In this document: positions 26,002 to 35,354 of the stretch, piece by piece
Numbering within the stretch: the stretch's first letter is position 1
Layout: each line of letters opens with the position of its first letter
DNA from: Clostridia bacterium
Lineage (GTDB): Bacteria > Bacillota > Clostridia > Christensenellales > Aristaeellaceae
Length of the DNA stretch: 64,000 nucleotides
Reading direction: 5' to 3'
Assembly (NCBI GenBank): GCA_017404985.1
Contig: JAFRBK010000011.1
Location: 62,001-126,000, forward strand
Notes under the pieces: generated by a model
The model's database searches: none
What the model saw: the letters and a program-made list of their open reading frames with translations, nothing else
What the model was told of the DNA's origin: nothing
Made by a program: the position numbers and the translations under genes

Positions 26002-27480
26002 TCAATTCAGTGCATTCAAGCTCGCCACAATCTCGTCAGACAGGGCTTTGCCTTCCTGCTCAAACTTCTTGTAGCCATCTTCTACACTCAGCGTGCCCAG
26101 CGCGATGTCGGCAATGATCTCACTTTTGATGGTGGTCAGGTCACCGTTCAATTCACTCAGTTCGGGCGTGGCGGGAACGATAGAAGCCAGACGGCTGTTG
26201 GCATTAAAGAGTTCAGAAGCCGCCTTGGCTTCGGGCTTAACACTTGCTTCCTTGGGATCATAGTATCCTTCCGCGAAGGAAGCCAGACTCAGCATCGGAT
26301 CAATGTGATTTTTAGTGTACAGGGTACCGGCCTTCTCGAGGTTTTCCAGCATATGGAACTGGCCGTCTTCATAGGTCTTTTCCTTTTCGGTACCAGCCAG
26401 CACGGTTCCAGCACTCTTGCTCCAGTGTACGCCTTCCACTCCGTAGGTCCACAGCATTTGGGTGTCTCCGCCATCCAGCATCGTATCAATGAACGCGTCA
26501 AAGACTTCCTGAGGATGTTCGCACTTCGCAGTGATGCACCACATCGGAGGAACACGGTCATAGTAGAGTGGCAACCCTTCCAGTGGCTTCAAGGCAACCA
26601 GTTCGCCATCTTTGCCGTTGGCTTCCAGGTTAGTCTTCAGGTTGGTCGCCCAAGTGCCTGCCCAGTAGGTGAACACGCCGAACTTGTCATCATAGAATTT
26701 GTTGCGGGCATCCGCCGTAGTATTGGTCAAGGTTTCCTTGTCGATAATGCCGGCGGCAACCGCATCCTGGATGCGCTGCAGCGCTTCCTTCATACTGTCC
26801 TGTGTGAATCCATCCACCCAGGTACCATCTTCCTGCTTGACAAAGAAGGGATAGGCATCCTGATAGAACTCAGGCAGATAGTTAATAAAGGGCGCTTCAC
26901 CGCCGACAAACCCAGCAGCGGCAACCGCATATGTGCCGTATTTCTCAACAAAGGCTTTGCACATCGCAATGTACTCTTCATAGGTGGTGGGAGCAGCCAG
27001 TCCGCACGCATCCAGCCAAGCCTTCTTGATATAAGTGATGCAACCATTGCCGCGGGTGGGAGCAAATCCGTAGAGTTTTCCGTCGATCTTCAGTCCGTCA
27101 AACACGGTGTCACCCGTGAAACGGCCGGAGTTTTTGGTCTTGCTGTTTTCCCAAGCTTCCGTCATATCCCACAGCACACCATTGGCGGCATAGTCAGCAT
27201 AATAGGTGGAGCTCAGGATCAGCACATCTGGCCAGTCACCGGAGGCCATGCGTTGCTGCATAACATCGTAGTATGCGCTATGATCAGGTTGAATGATTTC
27301 AAGGTCAAATCCAGGATGCAGTTCTTCCCAGCGAGCTTCGAACTGGTCACGGCCGTTGTTCTGGTCCACCACGGTAGTATCAACCATCATTACGATTTTG
27401 ATTTTGTCATCTGCATGAGCAAAAGACAGCATGCCCAGGCACAAAACCAGCGCCAGAATAAGAGATACCAGTTTCTTCAT
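26002..27480 (-). CDS. extracellular solute-binding protein for pectic oligosaccharides
   Basis: A 492-residue family 1-type sugar-binding protein. A signal peptide (MKKLVSLILALVLCLGM, cleavage near AHADD) exports it. The one Cys lies inside the hydrophobic core without a lipobox position, so it may be anchored only by its signal or left free, which is uncommon for a Gram-positive binding protein. The start at 27480 is preferred over the ATG four codons earlier, which would overlap the AAAGGA site. It has its own promoter at 27567-27539 and heads the importer genes. Confidence 0.92.
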   Translation of the reverse strand: MKKLVSLILALVLCLGMLSFAHADDKIKIVMMVDTTVVDQNNGRDQFEARWEELHPGFDLEIIQPDHSAYYDVMQQRMASGDWPDVLILSSTYYADYAANGVLWDMTEAWENSKTKNSGRFTGDTVFDGLKIDGKLYGFAPTRGNGCITYIKKAWLDACGLAAPTTYEEYIAMCKAFVEKYGTYAVAAAGFVGGEAPFINYLPEFYQDAYPFFVKQEDGTWVDGFTQDSMKEALQRIQDAVAAGIIDKETLTNTTADARNKFYDDKFGVFTYWAGTWATNLKTNLEANGKDGELVALKPLEGLPLYYDRVPPMWCITAKCEHPQEVFDAFIDTMLDGGDTQMLWTYGVEGVHWSKSAGTVLAGTEKEKTYEDGQFHMLENLEKAGTLYTKNHIDPMLSLASFAEGYYDPKEASVKPEAKAASELFNANSRLASIVPATPELSELNGDLTTIKSEIIADIALGTLSVEDGYKKFEQEGKALSDEIVASLNALN

Positions 27481-27538
27481 GTTAGATACCATCCTTTCGT
27501 TTCGTCGATAGTTATTTGAATCCCCAGGATTTGTATTT

Positions 27539-27567
27539 ATCTTACCATACTTTCAGCATGATTTCAA
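27539..27567 (-). promoter_or_regulatory. internal promoter before the binding-protein gene
   Basis: Minus-strand TTGAAA (27567-27562) and TAAGAT (27544-27539) with a 17-base spacer, in the 186-base gap after GH105. It would allow importer expression apart from the long upstream transcript. Confidence 0.6.
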
Positions 27568-27666
27568 CCAGACTCTGTCAGGATGTTATGCTGAATAGCA
27601 GGGCAGTTCCGTTCGTTCCCTCCTTTCCTGCCAAGTATTCTCAATCGAATCAATCAGTGAGTCCGG

Positions 27667-28806
27667 TCATGACACTTCGCCTGAAAGCATCTGCCTGATC
27701 TCGCTGTAACAAAGCACAAAGGGTGCAACCCCTTTGGCATCATTACATACAACCGGTTCCGAAATATAATATTCATAGCTACCGTCACGGGGCTTTCCAT
27801 TCGAATCCCCCAGTCCGGAGACCAGGCAGATATTGGTCAGTCCAATGTTTTCACCTTCCGCCTTCAGGCATGTTCGGATAATGCCGTCAAAGGTTTTCTT
27901 CCCCTTCTCAGCGAATTCTACATCCAGTATGCCAAGCCGGGCGCCCTTCATCATAGCATAGGCTACCATAGAACTTCCGCTGGATTCCAGATAATTCCCT
28001 TCCCGGCTGCCCTGGTCCACCACCTGGTAATACATTTCGGTTTCGGGATCTGCATATACCGCAATGGATGCCATCAAATCCCGCAGGATTGCCCCAATTT
28101 CATGCTGAACCGCTTTCTCCGGGATAATCTCGATTAGGTCCGCCAAAGCAATGGAAAACCAGCCAATCGACCGCAGCCAGAAAGAACGGCTTAACCCAGT
28201 TTCCTTGTCAGCCCAGTACATGCTCTTGCTGCTGTCATAGCCATGATAGTACAGACCGGTTTTTTCGTCCCTCATACGCTTACGCACAATCCGTACTTGT
28301 TTCAGAATATCGGAATAATCCTGATTTCCGAATTCACGTTCAAACAATGCCATGAAAGGCTGTGCCATATATATACCGTCCAGCCACACCTGCTGAGTAT
28401 AGATCTGCTTATGCCAGTAACTACCCTCGTCTGTCCGCGGCTGCGCATCCAACATCGCTTTCAGCGTTTCTGTCGCCCGACGGTACTTTTCCTTTCCTGT
28501 CCGTTGCCACGCAGGAAAAAGGGCCCGACCCTCATTAATATCATCCAACCGGTGCAGCTCCGTTTTCAGTGTCAGAATGCTACCGTCCTCCTGAACATAG
28601 GCATCCAGCACGCTCTCAGCGAAAGCGAACAGTTTATCATCCCCAGAAATATCCCCAAGCGCAATCAGTGCGTTCAGCATACACCCGTCAATATAATTCC
28701 AGGTTCCCGTCCTTCCCTCCCGAATCAGTTCCATATTCCAAGCCGTCTGCCGGGGTGTGGAGTGATCGATCAAATAACGGACATAGCGGTCAATCATCTC
28801 ATACAT
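27667..28806 (-). CDS. GH105 unsaturated galacturonyl/rhamnogalacturonyl hydrolase
   Basis: A 379-residue (alpha/alpha)6-barrel enzyme that removes the unsaturated uronic acid from the non-reducing end of oligosaccharides made by pectin lyases. The catalytic acid is D143 in QVWLDGIYMAQPF, the same position as in Bacillus subtilis YteR. Other family marks are RSIGWF near 215 and EPVVCNDAKGVAPF near the end. It has no signal peptide, so it works in the cytoplasm on imported fragments. Its product rearranges to the substrate of KduI, encoded two genes upstream. It points to lyase-cut pectin as food although no lyase gene lies here. Confidence 0.94.
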   Translation of the reverse strand: MYEMIDRYVRYLIDHSTPRQTAWNMELIREGRTGTWNYIDGCMLNALIALGDISGDDKLFAFAESVLDAYVQEDGSILTLKTELHRLDDINEGRALFPAWQRTGKEKYRRATETLKAMLDAQPRTDEGSYWHKQIYTQQVWLDGIYMAQPFMALFEREFGNQDYSDILKQVRIVRKRMRDEKTGLYYHGYDSSKSMYWADKETGLSRSFWLRSIGWFSIALADLIEIIPEKAVQHEIGAILRDLMASIAVYADPETEMYYQVVDQGSREGNYLESSGSSMVAYAMMKGARLGILDVEFAEKGKKTFDGIIRTCLKAEGENIGLTNICLVSGLGDSNGKPRDGSYEYYISEPVVCNDAKGVAPFVLCYSEIRQMLSGEVS

Positions 28807-28837
28807 AGGTGGATTACCTTTCCCATTTTAATCTGGC

Positions 28838-29635
<798 letters not shown>

Positions 29636-29649
29636 CTTTTTTCTCTCCT

Positions 29650-30492
29650 TTACCGCAGTTCTGTCGTGGGAATCCCGTCCATATCGTCAAAGGCCTGGTT
29701 CTCGCCGCCCATGGCCCAGATGAACGTATAGTTGCTGGTGCCGGCGCCGGCATGGATGCTCCAGCTGGGGGAAATCACTGCCTGCTCGTTCTGCATCACG
29801 ATGTGCCGGGTTTCCTGCCCTTCGCCCATCATGTGGAACACCACGTTGTCCTGCGGAACCTCAAAGTAGAAGTACACTTCCATGCGCCGCTCATGGGTGT
29901 GGGCCGGCATCGTGTTCCATACGGATCCGCTTTCCAGCACCGTCATGCCCATGCTCAGCTGGCAGGTCTTCAGCACGCTGGGATGGATGAACTGGTTGAT
30001 CACGCGCTTGTTGCTGGTAGCCGCATCGCCGCAGGGCTTCTTCGCCGCATCGGCAATCCGGATCAGCCGGTTCTCGTAGCTGCAATGCGCCGGCGCGGAA
30101 ACGATGTAGAATTTCGCGGGGCTGGCAGGGTCGCAGCTTTCAAACAGCACGGTCTTTGCGCCCCGGGTCAGGTACAGGCAGTCCTTGTAGTCCATTTCGT
30201 ATACCGTGTCGTCAGCGATCACCCGGCCGGGGCCGCCCACGTTGAACATGCCGCACTCCCGGCGTTCGAGGAAGTATTCCGTACCAAAGTTCTTCCAGAT
30301 GTCGATGCCCTTGTCGATGCTGACGGTTTCGTTCACCGGCATCACGCCCAGGGTCACCATCCGGTCCACATGGCTGTATACCGCTTCCACGGTATCCGCC
30401 GTGAACAGCTTTTCGATCAGGAATTCCTTCCGGGTTTCCTCTGTGGTATAGCGTTTAAAATCCCTCTGGTTGCAGCTGTATCGAATGTCCAT
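29650..30492 (-). CDS. kduI: 5-dehydro-4-deoxy-D-glucuronate isomerase
   Basis: A 280-residue double-cupin isomerase that converts the keto-uronate released by GH105 to 3-deoxy-D-glycero-2,5-hexodiulosonate. Zinc ligands are seen in PAHTHERRMEVYFYFE near 196 (two His and a Glu) and in the later SIHAGAGTSNYTFIWAMGGEN segment. Length matches the family. Only five bases separate it from the GH28 stop codon, and it precedes kduD, the usual partner. Confidence 0.96.
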   Translation of the reverse strand: MDIRYSCNQRDFKRYTTEETRKEFLIEKLFTADTVEAVYSHVDRMVTLGVMPVNETVSIDKGIDIWKNFGTEYFLERRECGMFNVGGPGRVIADDTVYEMDYKDCLYLTRGAKTVLFESCDPASPAKFYIVSAPAHCSYENRLIRIADAAKKPCGDAATSNKRVINQFIHPSVLKTCQLSMGMTVLESGSVWNTMPAHTHERRMEVYFYFEVPQDNVVFHMMGEGQETRHIVMQNEQAVISPSWSIHAGAGTSNYTFIWAMGGENQAFDDMDGIPTTELR

Positions 30493-30497
30493 CTTCC

Positions 30498-32060
30498 TTA
30501 TTCCTCCGTTTGTTGGTTGATTTCCCGTACTTCCTCCAGGTCCAGCATCGGCCCTTCGACGCCGTCGATCCGCAGGTTTTTCAGTTCCACCCGCCCGGCG
30601 TATTTCAGCACCAGGCCTTTCTTCCGCACCGGGTCCACACCGTCGGCCATGGCCGGCTCCCGGACCTCGGAAGCGTCCTCCGCAAAGTCAAAGTAGCTGT
30701 CCCGGATCACCAGTTCCTCCACCGGCTGCTCCGGCAGGCCCAGCACATAGGCCACGCATCCCTGGCATCCCGTCGCCTTGACGTGCTCAAAGCGGATGCT
30801 TCCGATACGCGGCGTGGTATCATCGACGGCCTCATGGGCCCGACTCTGCACCCAGGGGCTGTGCCCGTCCGGGTCGCAGAAGTACAGGCTGTTGACCACC
30901 AGCGGCACCTTGATGTTCTTCATCCGAACGTGCTCGAACAGAATGTTGTCGACCACGCCGTCCTTCCCCCGGCCGCGCCGGGTCTTGATCCGCAGCGCCC
31001 GGTCGTTCCCACGCATGTAGCAGTGGTGCGCACGCACATTCCGCACGCCGCCGGCCATTTCGCTTCCGACCGTCACGCCGCCGTGCCCGTCCAGCATGGC
31101 GCACCAGGCGATTTCGATCTCGTCGCAGGGCATCCGGTATTTCTTTCCCAGTTCGATCTTTCCCGCCTTGATGGCGATGCAGTCGTCCCCGACGGAGATC
31201 CTGGACCCCAGCAGCCGTACATGGCTGCAGCTTTCCGGGTCAAACCCGTCCGTGTTCGGACTGTCCCACGGAGCCTCAATCTGCAGGTTCAGGAAGTCCA
31301 GGTCCCTGCTCATCGTGGGATGCAGATTCCACGCCGGGCTGTTCCGGAAGGTCAGCCCCTGCACAGTCACGCCGCGGCACCGCATCAGGAACAGCAGATG
31401 GCCCCGGGTCGCGCCGCGGATTTTCTTCGGATCCACCCACCAGTCGCTCTCCTGCGCGCGGCCATCCACGATGCCCTCGCCGATGACGGCGGTGTCCGTA
31501 ATGTCAATGCCCGTCAGCGCGGAGGCGTATCCGTCCCGGCTTTCCCCTTCCCACATGCCCAGCAGGAATTCGCCGTCCGCGTTGTGCGCGGGCGTCCTGC
31601 CGGGGAAAATCGGAAAGCGGTTCCGGTCCGTTTCCAGGGCCAGGGTCGCACCTCCGGCGATCTCCAGCGTCATGTGGCTTTTCAGGAAAAGCGGCCCGGT
31701 CCGGTAGGTTCCCTCCGGAACCAGCACGCGTCCGCCCCGGGGACAGGCCAGAATCGCCGCCTGGATCATCGGGGTGTCGTCCGTTTCCCCGTCGCCCTTC
31801 GCGCCGAATTCCTTCACATTCAGGCTGCAGGTTTCCTTCTTCGTGCGGAAAACCACGTGCTCCGGCGTCCCGTCGGGAGCCTCGCCGGAAAGCGTATATT
31901 CCGTGTCGGGCTCCAGCCCGAAGACGGAGGCGACGGATTTCGTTTCCTCCCGCAGCAGCTTTCCGTTCAGGGAAAGCGTCCGGGGTTCCTTTGCTTCATA
32001 CAGCCCGTCCGGGTCCAGCAGCACGGTGCAGCTGCGGGAAGATACATACAGTGTTTTCAA
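30498..32060 (-). CDS. GH28 polygalacturonase-family enzyme
   Basis: A 520-residue enzyme with an N-terminal fibronectin-III-like domain (about 1-72) and a right-handed parallel beta-helix. All four GH28 active-site motifs are seen: NTDG at 269-272, DD at 292-293, GHG with H326, and RIK at 357-359. It hydrolyses alpha-galacturonosyl links and, lacking a signal peptide, is probably an intracellular exo-acting enzyme releasing galacturonate from oligomers. Rhamnogalacturonan hydrolysis is an alternative in the same family. It lies between uxaC and kduI in the operon. Confidence 0.94.
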   Translation of the reverse strand: MKTLYVSSRSCTVLLDPDGLYEAKEPRTLSLNGKLLREETKSVASVFGLEPDTEYTLSGEAPDGTPEHVVFRTKKETCSLNVKEFGAKGDGETDDTPMIQAAILACPRGGRVLVPEGTYRTGPLFLKSHMTLEIAGGATLALETDRNRFPIFPGRTPAHNADGEFLLGMWEGESRDGYASALTGIDITDTAVIGEGIVDGRAQESDWWVDPKKIRGATRGHLLFLMRCRGVTVQGLTFRNSPAWNLHPTMSRDLDFLNLQIEAPWDSPNTDGFDPESCSHVRLLGSRISVGDDCIAIKAGKIELGKKYRMPCDEIEIAWCAMLDGHGGVTVGSEMAGGVRNVRAHHCYMRGNDRALRIKTRRGRGKDGVVDNILFEHVRMKNIKVPLVVNSLYFCDPDGHSPWVQSRAHEAVDDTTPRIGSIRFEHVKATGCQGCVAYVLGLPEQPVEELVIRDSYFDFAEDASEVREPAMADGVDPVRKKGLVLKYAGRVELKNLRIDGVEGPMLDLEEVREINQQTEE

Positions 32061-32093
32061 TGAGCTTCCTCCTTCGTTTCCATCCGGAGCGGC

Positions 32094-33509
32094 TCAGACT
32101 GTTTTTCTGTCAAAGGCAAAGTAACGGTCCGCATTGTTGTAGCTGATATCCGCCACGATTTCCTTCAGCGTATTGATATCCTCGGGATAGAAGCCTTCCT
32201 CCACCCATTCGCCGAAGATCCGGCATACGATCCGGCGGAAGTATTCATGCCGGGGATAGCTCAGGAAGGAGCGGCTGTCGGTCAGCATGCCGATGAATCC
32301 GGCCAGGTATCCCAGGCTCGCCAGGGATTTCAGCTGTTCGCTCATGCCGTCGAAGTGGTCATTGAACCACCAGGCGGAGCCGTGCTGGATCCGTCCCACG
32401 GCAGTGCCGTTCTGGAAGCATCCGATAATGGTGTCGATGGCCGCGTTGTCGTTGGTGTTCAGGCTGTACAGAATCGTCTTCGGCAGGCTGCCCGCTTCCT
32501 CCAGGGCACCCAGGAAGGCGGCCGTCTGGGCGGAGGGCGCATAGTTGTCCACGCAGTCGAAGCCGGTATCCGGCCCCATGGCCCGGAAGGTCACCGGATT
32601 GTTGTCCCGGCGGCAGCCGTAATGCAGCTGCATCACCCATCCCCGCTTCGCGTATTCCTTTGCCATGGCGGTCATGAAGGCATATTTGAACCGGGCCTCA
32701 TCCTCCGCGTCCGGAATCTCGCCGTTCATCCGCTTCTCGAATATCTTCTGCACCTTCTTCTCTGAAGCCGGCGCATATACGACGTAATTCAGCGCATGGT
32801 CGCTCAGCTTACAGCCGTGGTCCTGGAAGAAGTCCAGCCGGGCCTTCAGGGCTTTGATCAGGTCCTCGAAGGTCACGATGGTCATCCCGGAGGCCAATTC
32901 GAGCGCCGCCACGTATTCCGGATAGGTGGGCTTTTCCAGGTTCATAGCCTTGTCCGGACGCCACGCGGGCAGCACAGTCACGGGAAAGCTCTTGTCCGCA
33001 GCCAGCTTTTCATGCCATTCCAGGCTGTCAATCGGATCGTCCGTGGTGCAGATAATGTCCACGTTGCTCATCCGGATCAGCCCCCGGGCGGAATATTCCC
33101 CGCTCCGCAGCTTTTCGTTCGCGCACGCCCATACTTCCTCGGCGGTATCCTTATTCAGAATGCCTTCGTATCCGAAGAAGCGGCGCAGCTCCAGGTGGCT
33201 CCAGTGGTGCAGCGGGTTGCCGATGGCCTTGCCGAGCACCTCCGCGTATTTCAGGAACTTTTCCTTGTCCGTGGCATCGCCGGTAATGTATTTCTCGTCC
33301 ACTCCGGCGCTGCGCATCAGGCGCCACTTGTAGTGGTCCCCGCCCAGCCACACCTGGGTGATGTTGTCGTACCGGATATCCTCATAGATCTCCCTGGGGC
33401 TCAGATGGCAGTGATAGTCAATAATCGGGCAATGCTCCGCCGCTTCATGATAAAGCACGCGGGCGGTTTCCGTGTTCAGCAGAAAATCCTTGTCCAGAAA
33501 TGCTTTCAT
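32094..33509 (-). CDS. uxaC: uronate (glucuronate/galacturonate) isomerase
   Basis: A 471-residue TIM-barrel isomerase of the amidohydrolase superfamily. It converts D-galacturonate to D-tagaturonate, and glucuronate to fructuronate. Metal ligands are in IDYHCHLSP near residue 30, with further conserved segments HHWSHLELRRFFGYEG near 115 and NNPVTFRAMGPDTGFD near 310. Full length and uninterrupted. As the first step of galacturonate breakdown it fits the GH28 gene directly downstream. Confidence 0.97.
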   Translation of the reverse strand: MKAFLDKDFLLNTETARVLYHEAAEHCPIIDYHCHLSPREIYEDIRYDNITQVWLGGDHYKWRLMRSAGVDEKYITGDATDKEKFLKYAEVLGKAIGNPLHHWSHLELRRFFGYEGILNKDTAEEVWACANEKLRSGEYSARGLIRMSNVDIICTTDDPIDSLEWHEKLAADKSFPVTVLPAWRPDKAMNLEKPTYPEYVAALELASGMTIVTFEDLIKALKARLDFFQDHGCKLSDHALNYVVYAPASEKKVQKIFEKRMNGEIPDAEDEARFKYAFMTAMAKEYAKRGWVMQLHYGCRRDNNPVTFRAMGPDTGFDCVDNYAPSAQTAAFLGALEEAGSLPKTILYSLNTNDNAAIDTIIGCFQNGTAVGRIQHGSAWWFNDHFDGMSEQLKSLASLGYLAGFIGMLTDSRSFLSYPRHEYFRRIVCRIFGEWVEEGFYPEDINTLKEIVADISYNNADRYFAFDRKTV

Positions 33510-33557
33510 GATGATTTCTCTCCTTATTTATGTTCCCCTCCGCTGACAAAACCCATT

Positions 33558-33593
33558 CATCCCGAAGGGGGTTCGGGGGCGATCGGAACGCCC
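33558..33593 (-). repeat. short interspersed hairpin repeat, copy 3
   Basis: Lies inside the pectin operon between kdgK and uxaC. On the minus strand GGGCG-ttccgat-CGCCC forms one stem and CCGAA-ccccc-TTCGG a second. It matches the copies at 1311-1346 and 1379-1417 over most of its length. Confidence 0.6.
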
Positions 33594-33598
33594 GCCGA

Positions 33599-34636
33599 TT
33601 ACCGCTGCACCCTGCCGCTGCCGCTGCCCTTCATCAGGCTTTCCACCTCGGCCACGCTCATCCGGTTGTAGTCCCCGGGAATCGTGTGCTTCAGGCAGCT
33701 GGCCGCCACGGCGAACTCCAGCGCATCCTTCTCGTTTCCATAGGTATTCAGGCCGTAAATCAGGCCGCCGCCGAAGCTGTCGCCGCCGCCGACCCGGTCC
33801 ACGATGTCCGTGATTTTGTATTTCCGGCTGACGAAGAAGTCCTTGCCGTTGAACAGGCAGGCGCTCCAGTCGTTGTGGTTGGCAGACTTGGATTCCCGCA
33901 GCGTGATGGCCACCCGCTGAATGTTCGGGAAGGTGTCCATCGCCAGTTTCGCGATCGCCTTGTAATTCTCCAGGTTCAGCTCGCCCTCCTCAACGCTGCC
34001 GGCGCTCTCTGCCTTCAGCAGCAGGGCCTTCTGGAAGTCTTCCTCGTTGGCAATCACGGTATCCACGTATTTCACCAGCTCCCGCATCACCTGGTCCGCG
34101 GTCTTGCCGTATTTCCACAGGTTCTTGCGGTAATTCAGGTCGCAGCTCACGTGCAGGCCATGGGCTTTGGCAGCCTTCACAGCGGCCAGGCTCAGGTCCG
34201 CAGCGCCCTGGGAAATGGCGGGCGTGATGCCGGTGATATGGAACCAGGTTGCTCCTTCGAAAGCCTTGTCCCAGTCGATGTCTTTGATGCCGGCTTCAGC
34301 GATGGCACTGCCGGCCCGGTCATAGATTACCTTGCTGGGGCGCTGCACGGCGCCGGTCTCCAGGTAATAGATGCCCATCCGGCCGGGCTTGAACACAATC
34401 TTCGTCGTATCCACGCCGAAACCCCGCAGCTCCCGCATGCAGGCCTTGCCGATATCGTTGTCCGGCAGCACGGTCACAAAGGCGGTTTCCATGCCGTAGT
34501 TGGCCAGGGAAACGGATACGTTGGCCTCGCCGCCGCCGAAGGTCGCCTCCAGCACCGGGGACTGCATCAGCCGTTCATAGGCGGGAGACTTTAACCGAAG
34601 CATGATTTCACCGAAAGTAACTACCTTACCGCTCAT
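33599..34636 (-). CDS. kdgK: 2-dehydro-3-deoxygluconokinase
   Basis: A 345-residue PfkB-family sugar kinase that phosphorylates 2-keto-3-deoxygluconate to KDPG with ATP. The N-terminal signature FGGGEANVSVSLANYG is near residue 33, and the catalytic anion-hole motif DRVGGGDSFGGG near 282 carries the base Asp. Slightly longer than the usual 310-330 residues. It lies six bases after eda, and the two catalyse consecutive steps. Confidence 0.95.
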   Translation of the reverse strand: MSGKVVTFGEIMLRLKSPAYERLMQSPVLEATFGGGEANVSVSLANYGMETAFVTVLPDNDIGKACMRELRGFGVDTTKIVFKPGRMGIYYLETGAVQRPSKVIYDRAGSAIAEAGIKDIDWDKAFEGATWFHITGITPAISQGAADLSLAAVKAAKAHGLHVSCDLNYRKNLWKYGKTADQVMRELVKYVDTVIANEEDFQKALLLKAESAGSVEEGELNLENYKAIAKLAMDTFPNIQRVAITLRESKSANHNDWSACLFNGKDFFVSRKYKITDIVDRVGGGDSFGGGLIYGLNTYGNEKDALEFAVAASCLKHTIPGDYNRMSVAEVESLMKGSGSGRVQR

Positions 34637-34642
34637 TTTTCC

Positions 34643-35281
34643 TTACCCCCTGATTTCTTTTACGATGTCCGCGGCTTCCCGCACCAGTGTTTCGATTTCG
34701 CCAAATTTGCCTTCCTTCACGAGGCGGCCGGAAACCATCCAGCTGCCGCCGCAGGCCACGATCCGGTCGTAGGCCAGATATTCCCGCACGTTGACCGCGC
34801 TGATGCCGCCGGTGGGCATGAAATTCACGCCCACATAAGGAGCCGCCAGGGCCTTGATCATCTTCAGGCCGCCGCTGGGCTCCGCCGGGAAGAATTTCAG
34901 CACGTCCAGGTCAAACTGCAGCGCCGCCTCAATCTCGGTGGGGGTGCAGATGCCGGGCGTCATGGGAACGCCCTTTTTCAGCACATATTCCGTCACCTTC
35001 GGGTTAAAGCCGGGGCTGACGATGAACTTCGCGCCGGCATCAATGGCCCGGTCCGCCTGCTCGCAGGTCAGCACGGTACCCGCGCCGATAATCATCTCCG
35101 GAAACGCCTTGGCCATTTTCCGGATGGATTCCTCCGCGGCCGCCGTGCGGAAGGTCACTTCCGCGCAGGGCAGGCCGCCCTTTACCAGCGCTTCCGCCAG
35201 GGGCAGCGCGTCGTCGGCGCTGTTCAGCACCACGACGGGGACAATGCCGAGTTTTCCGAGTTTCTTCATCATTTCGGTCAT
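34643..35281 (-). CDS. eda: KDPG/KHG aldolase
   Basis: A 212-residue class I aldolase that splits KDPG into pyruvate and glyceraldehyde-3-phosphate, the last step of the pathway. The Schiff-base lysine is in LKFFPAEPSGG near residue 130, the catalytic Glu in AEVTFRTAAAEESI near 41, and the phosphate site in MPTGGIS near 158. The start may be the first ATG or the one four codons on (MKKLGK); AAAGGAGG precedes the first. Confidence 0.97.
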   Translation of the reverse strand: MTEMMKKLGKLGIVPVVVLNSADDALPLAEALVKGGLPCAEVTFRTAAAEESIRKMAKAFPEMIIGAGTVLTCEQADRAIDAGAKFIVSPGFNPKVTEYVLKKGVPMTPGICTPTEIEAALQFDLDVLKFFPAEPSGGLKMIKALAAPYVGVNFMPTGGISAVNVREYLAYDRIVACGGSWMVSGRLVKEGKFGEIETLVREAADIVKEIRG

Positions 35282-35354
35282 GGATTTTTGCCTCCTTTTT
35301 CTTTTCGGCCGTCGGTTCTTTGCTGTCTTTGAATGTGGATAACCCCTGTGTCCT

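Noticed and set aside
25888-27519. A 543-codon plus-strand frame opposite the solute-binding protein
   Set aside because: It is antisense to a clear binding protein with a signal peptide, and it has no start signals.
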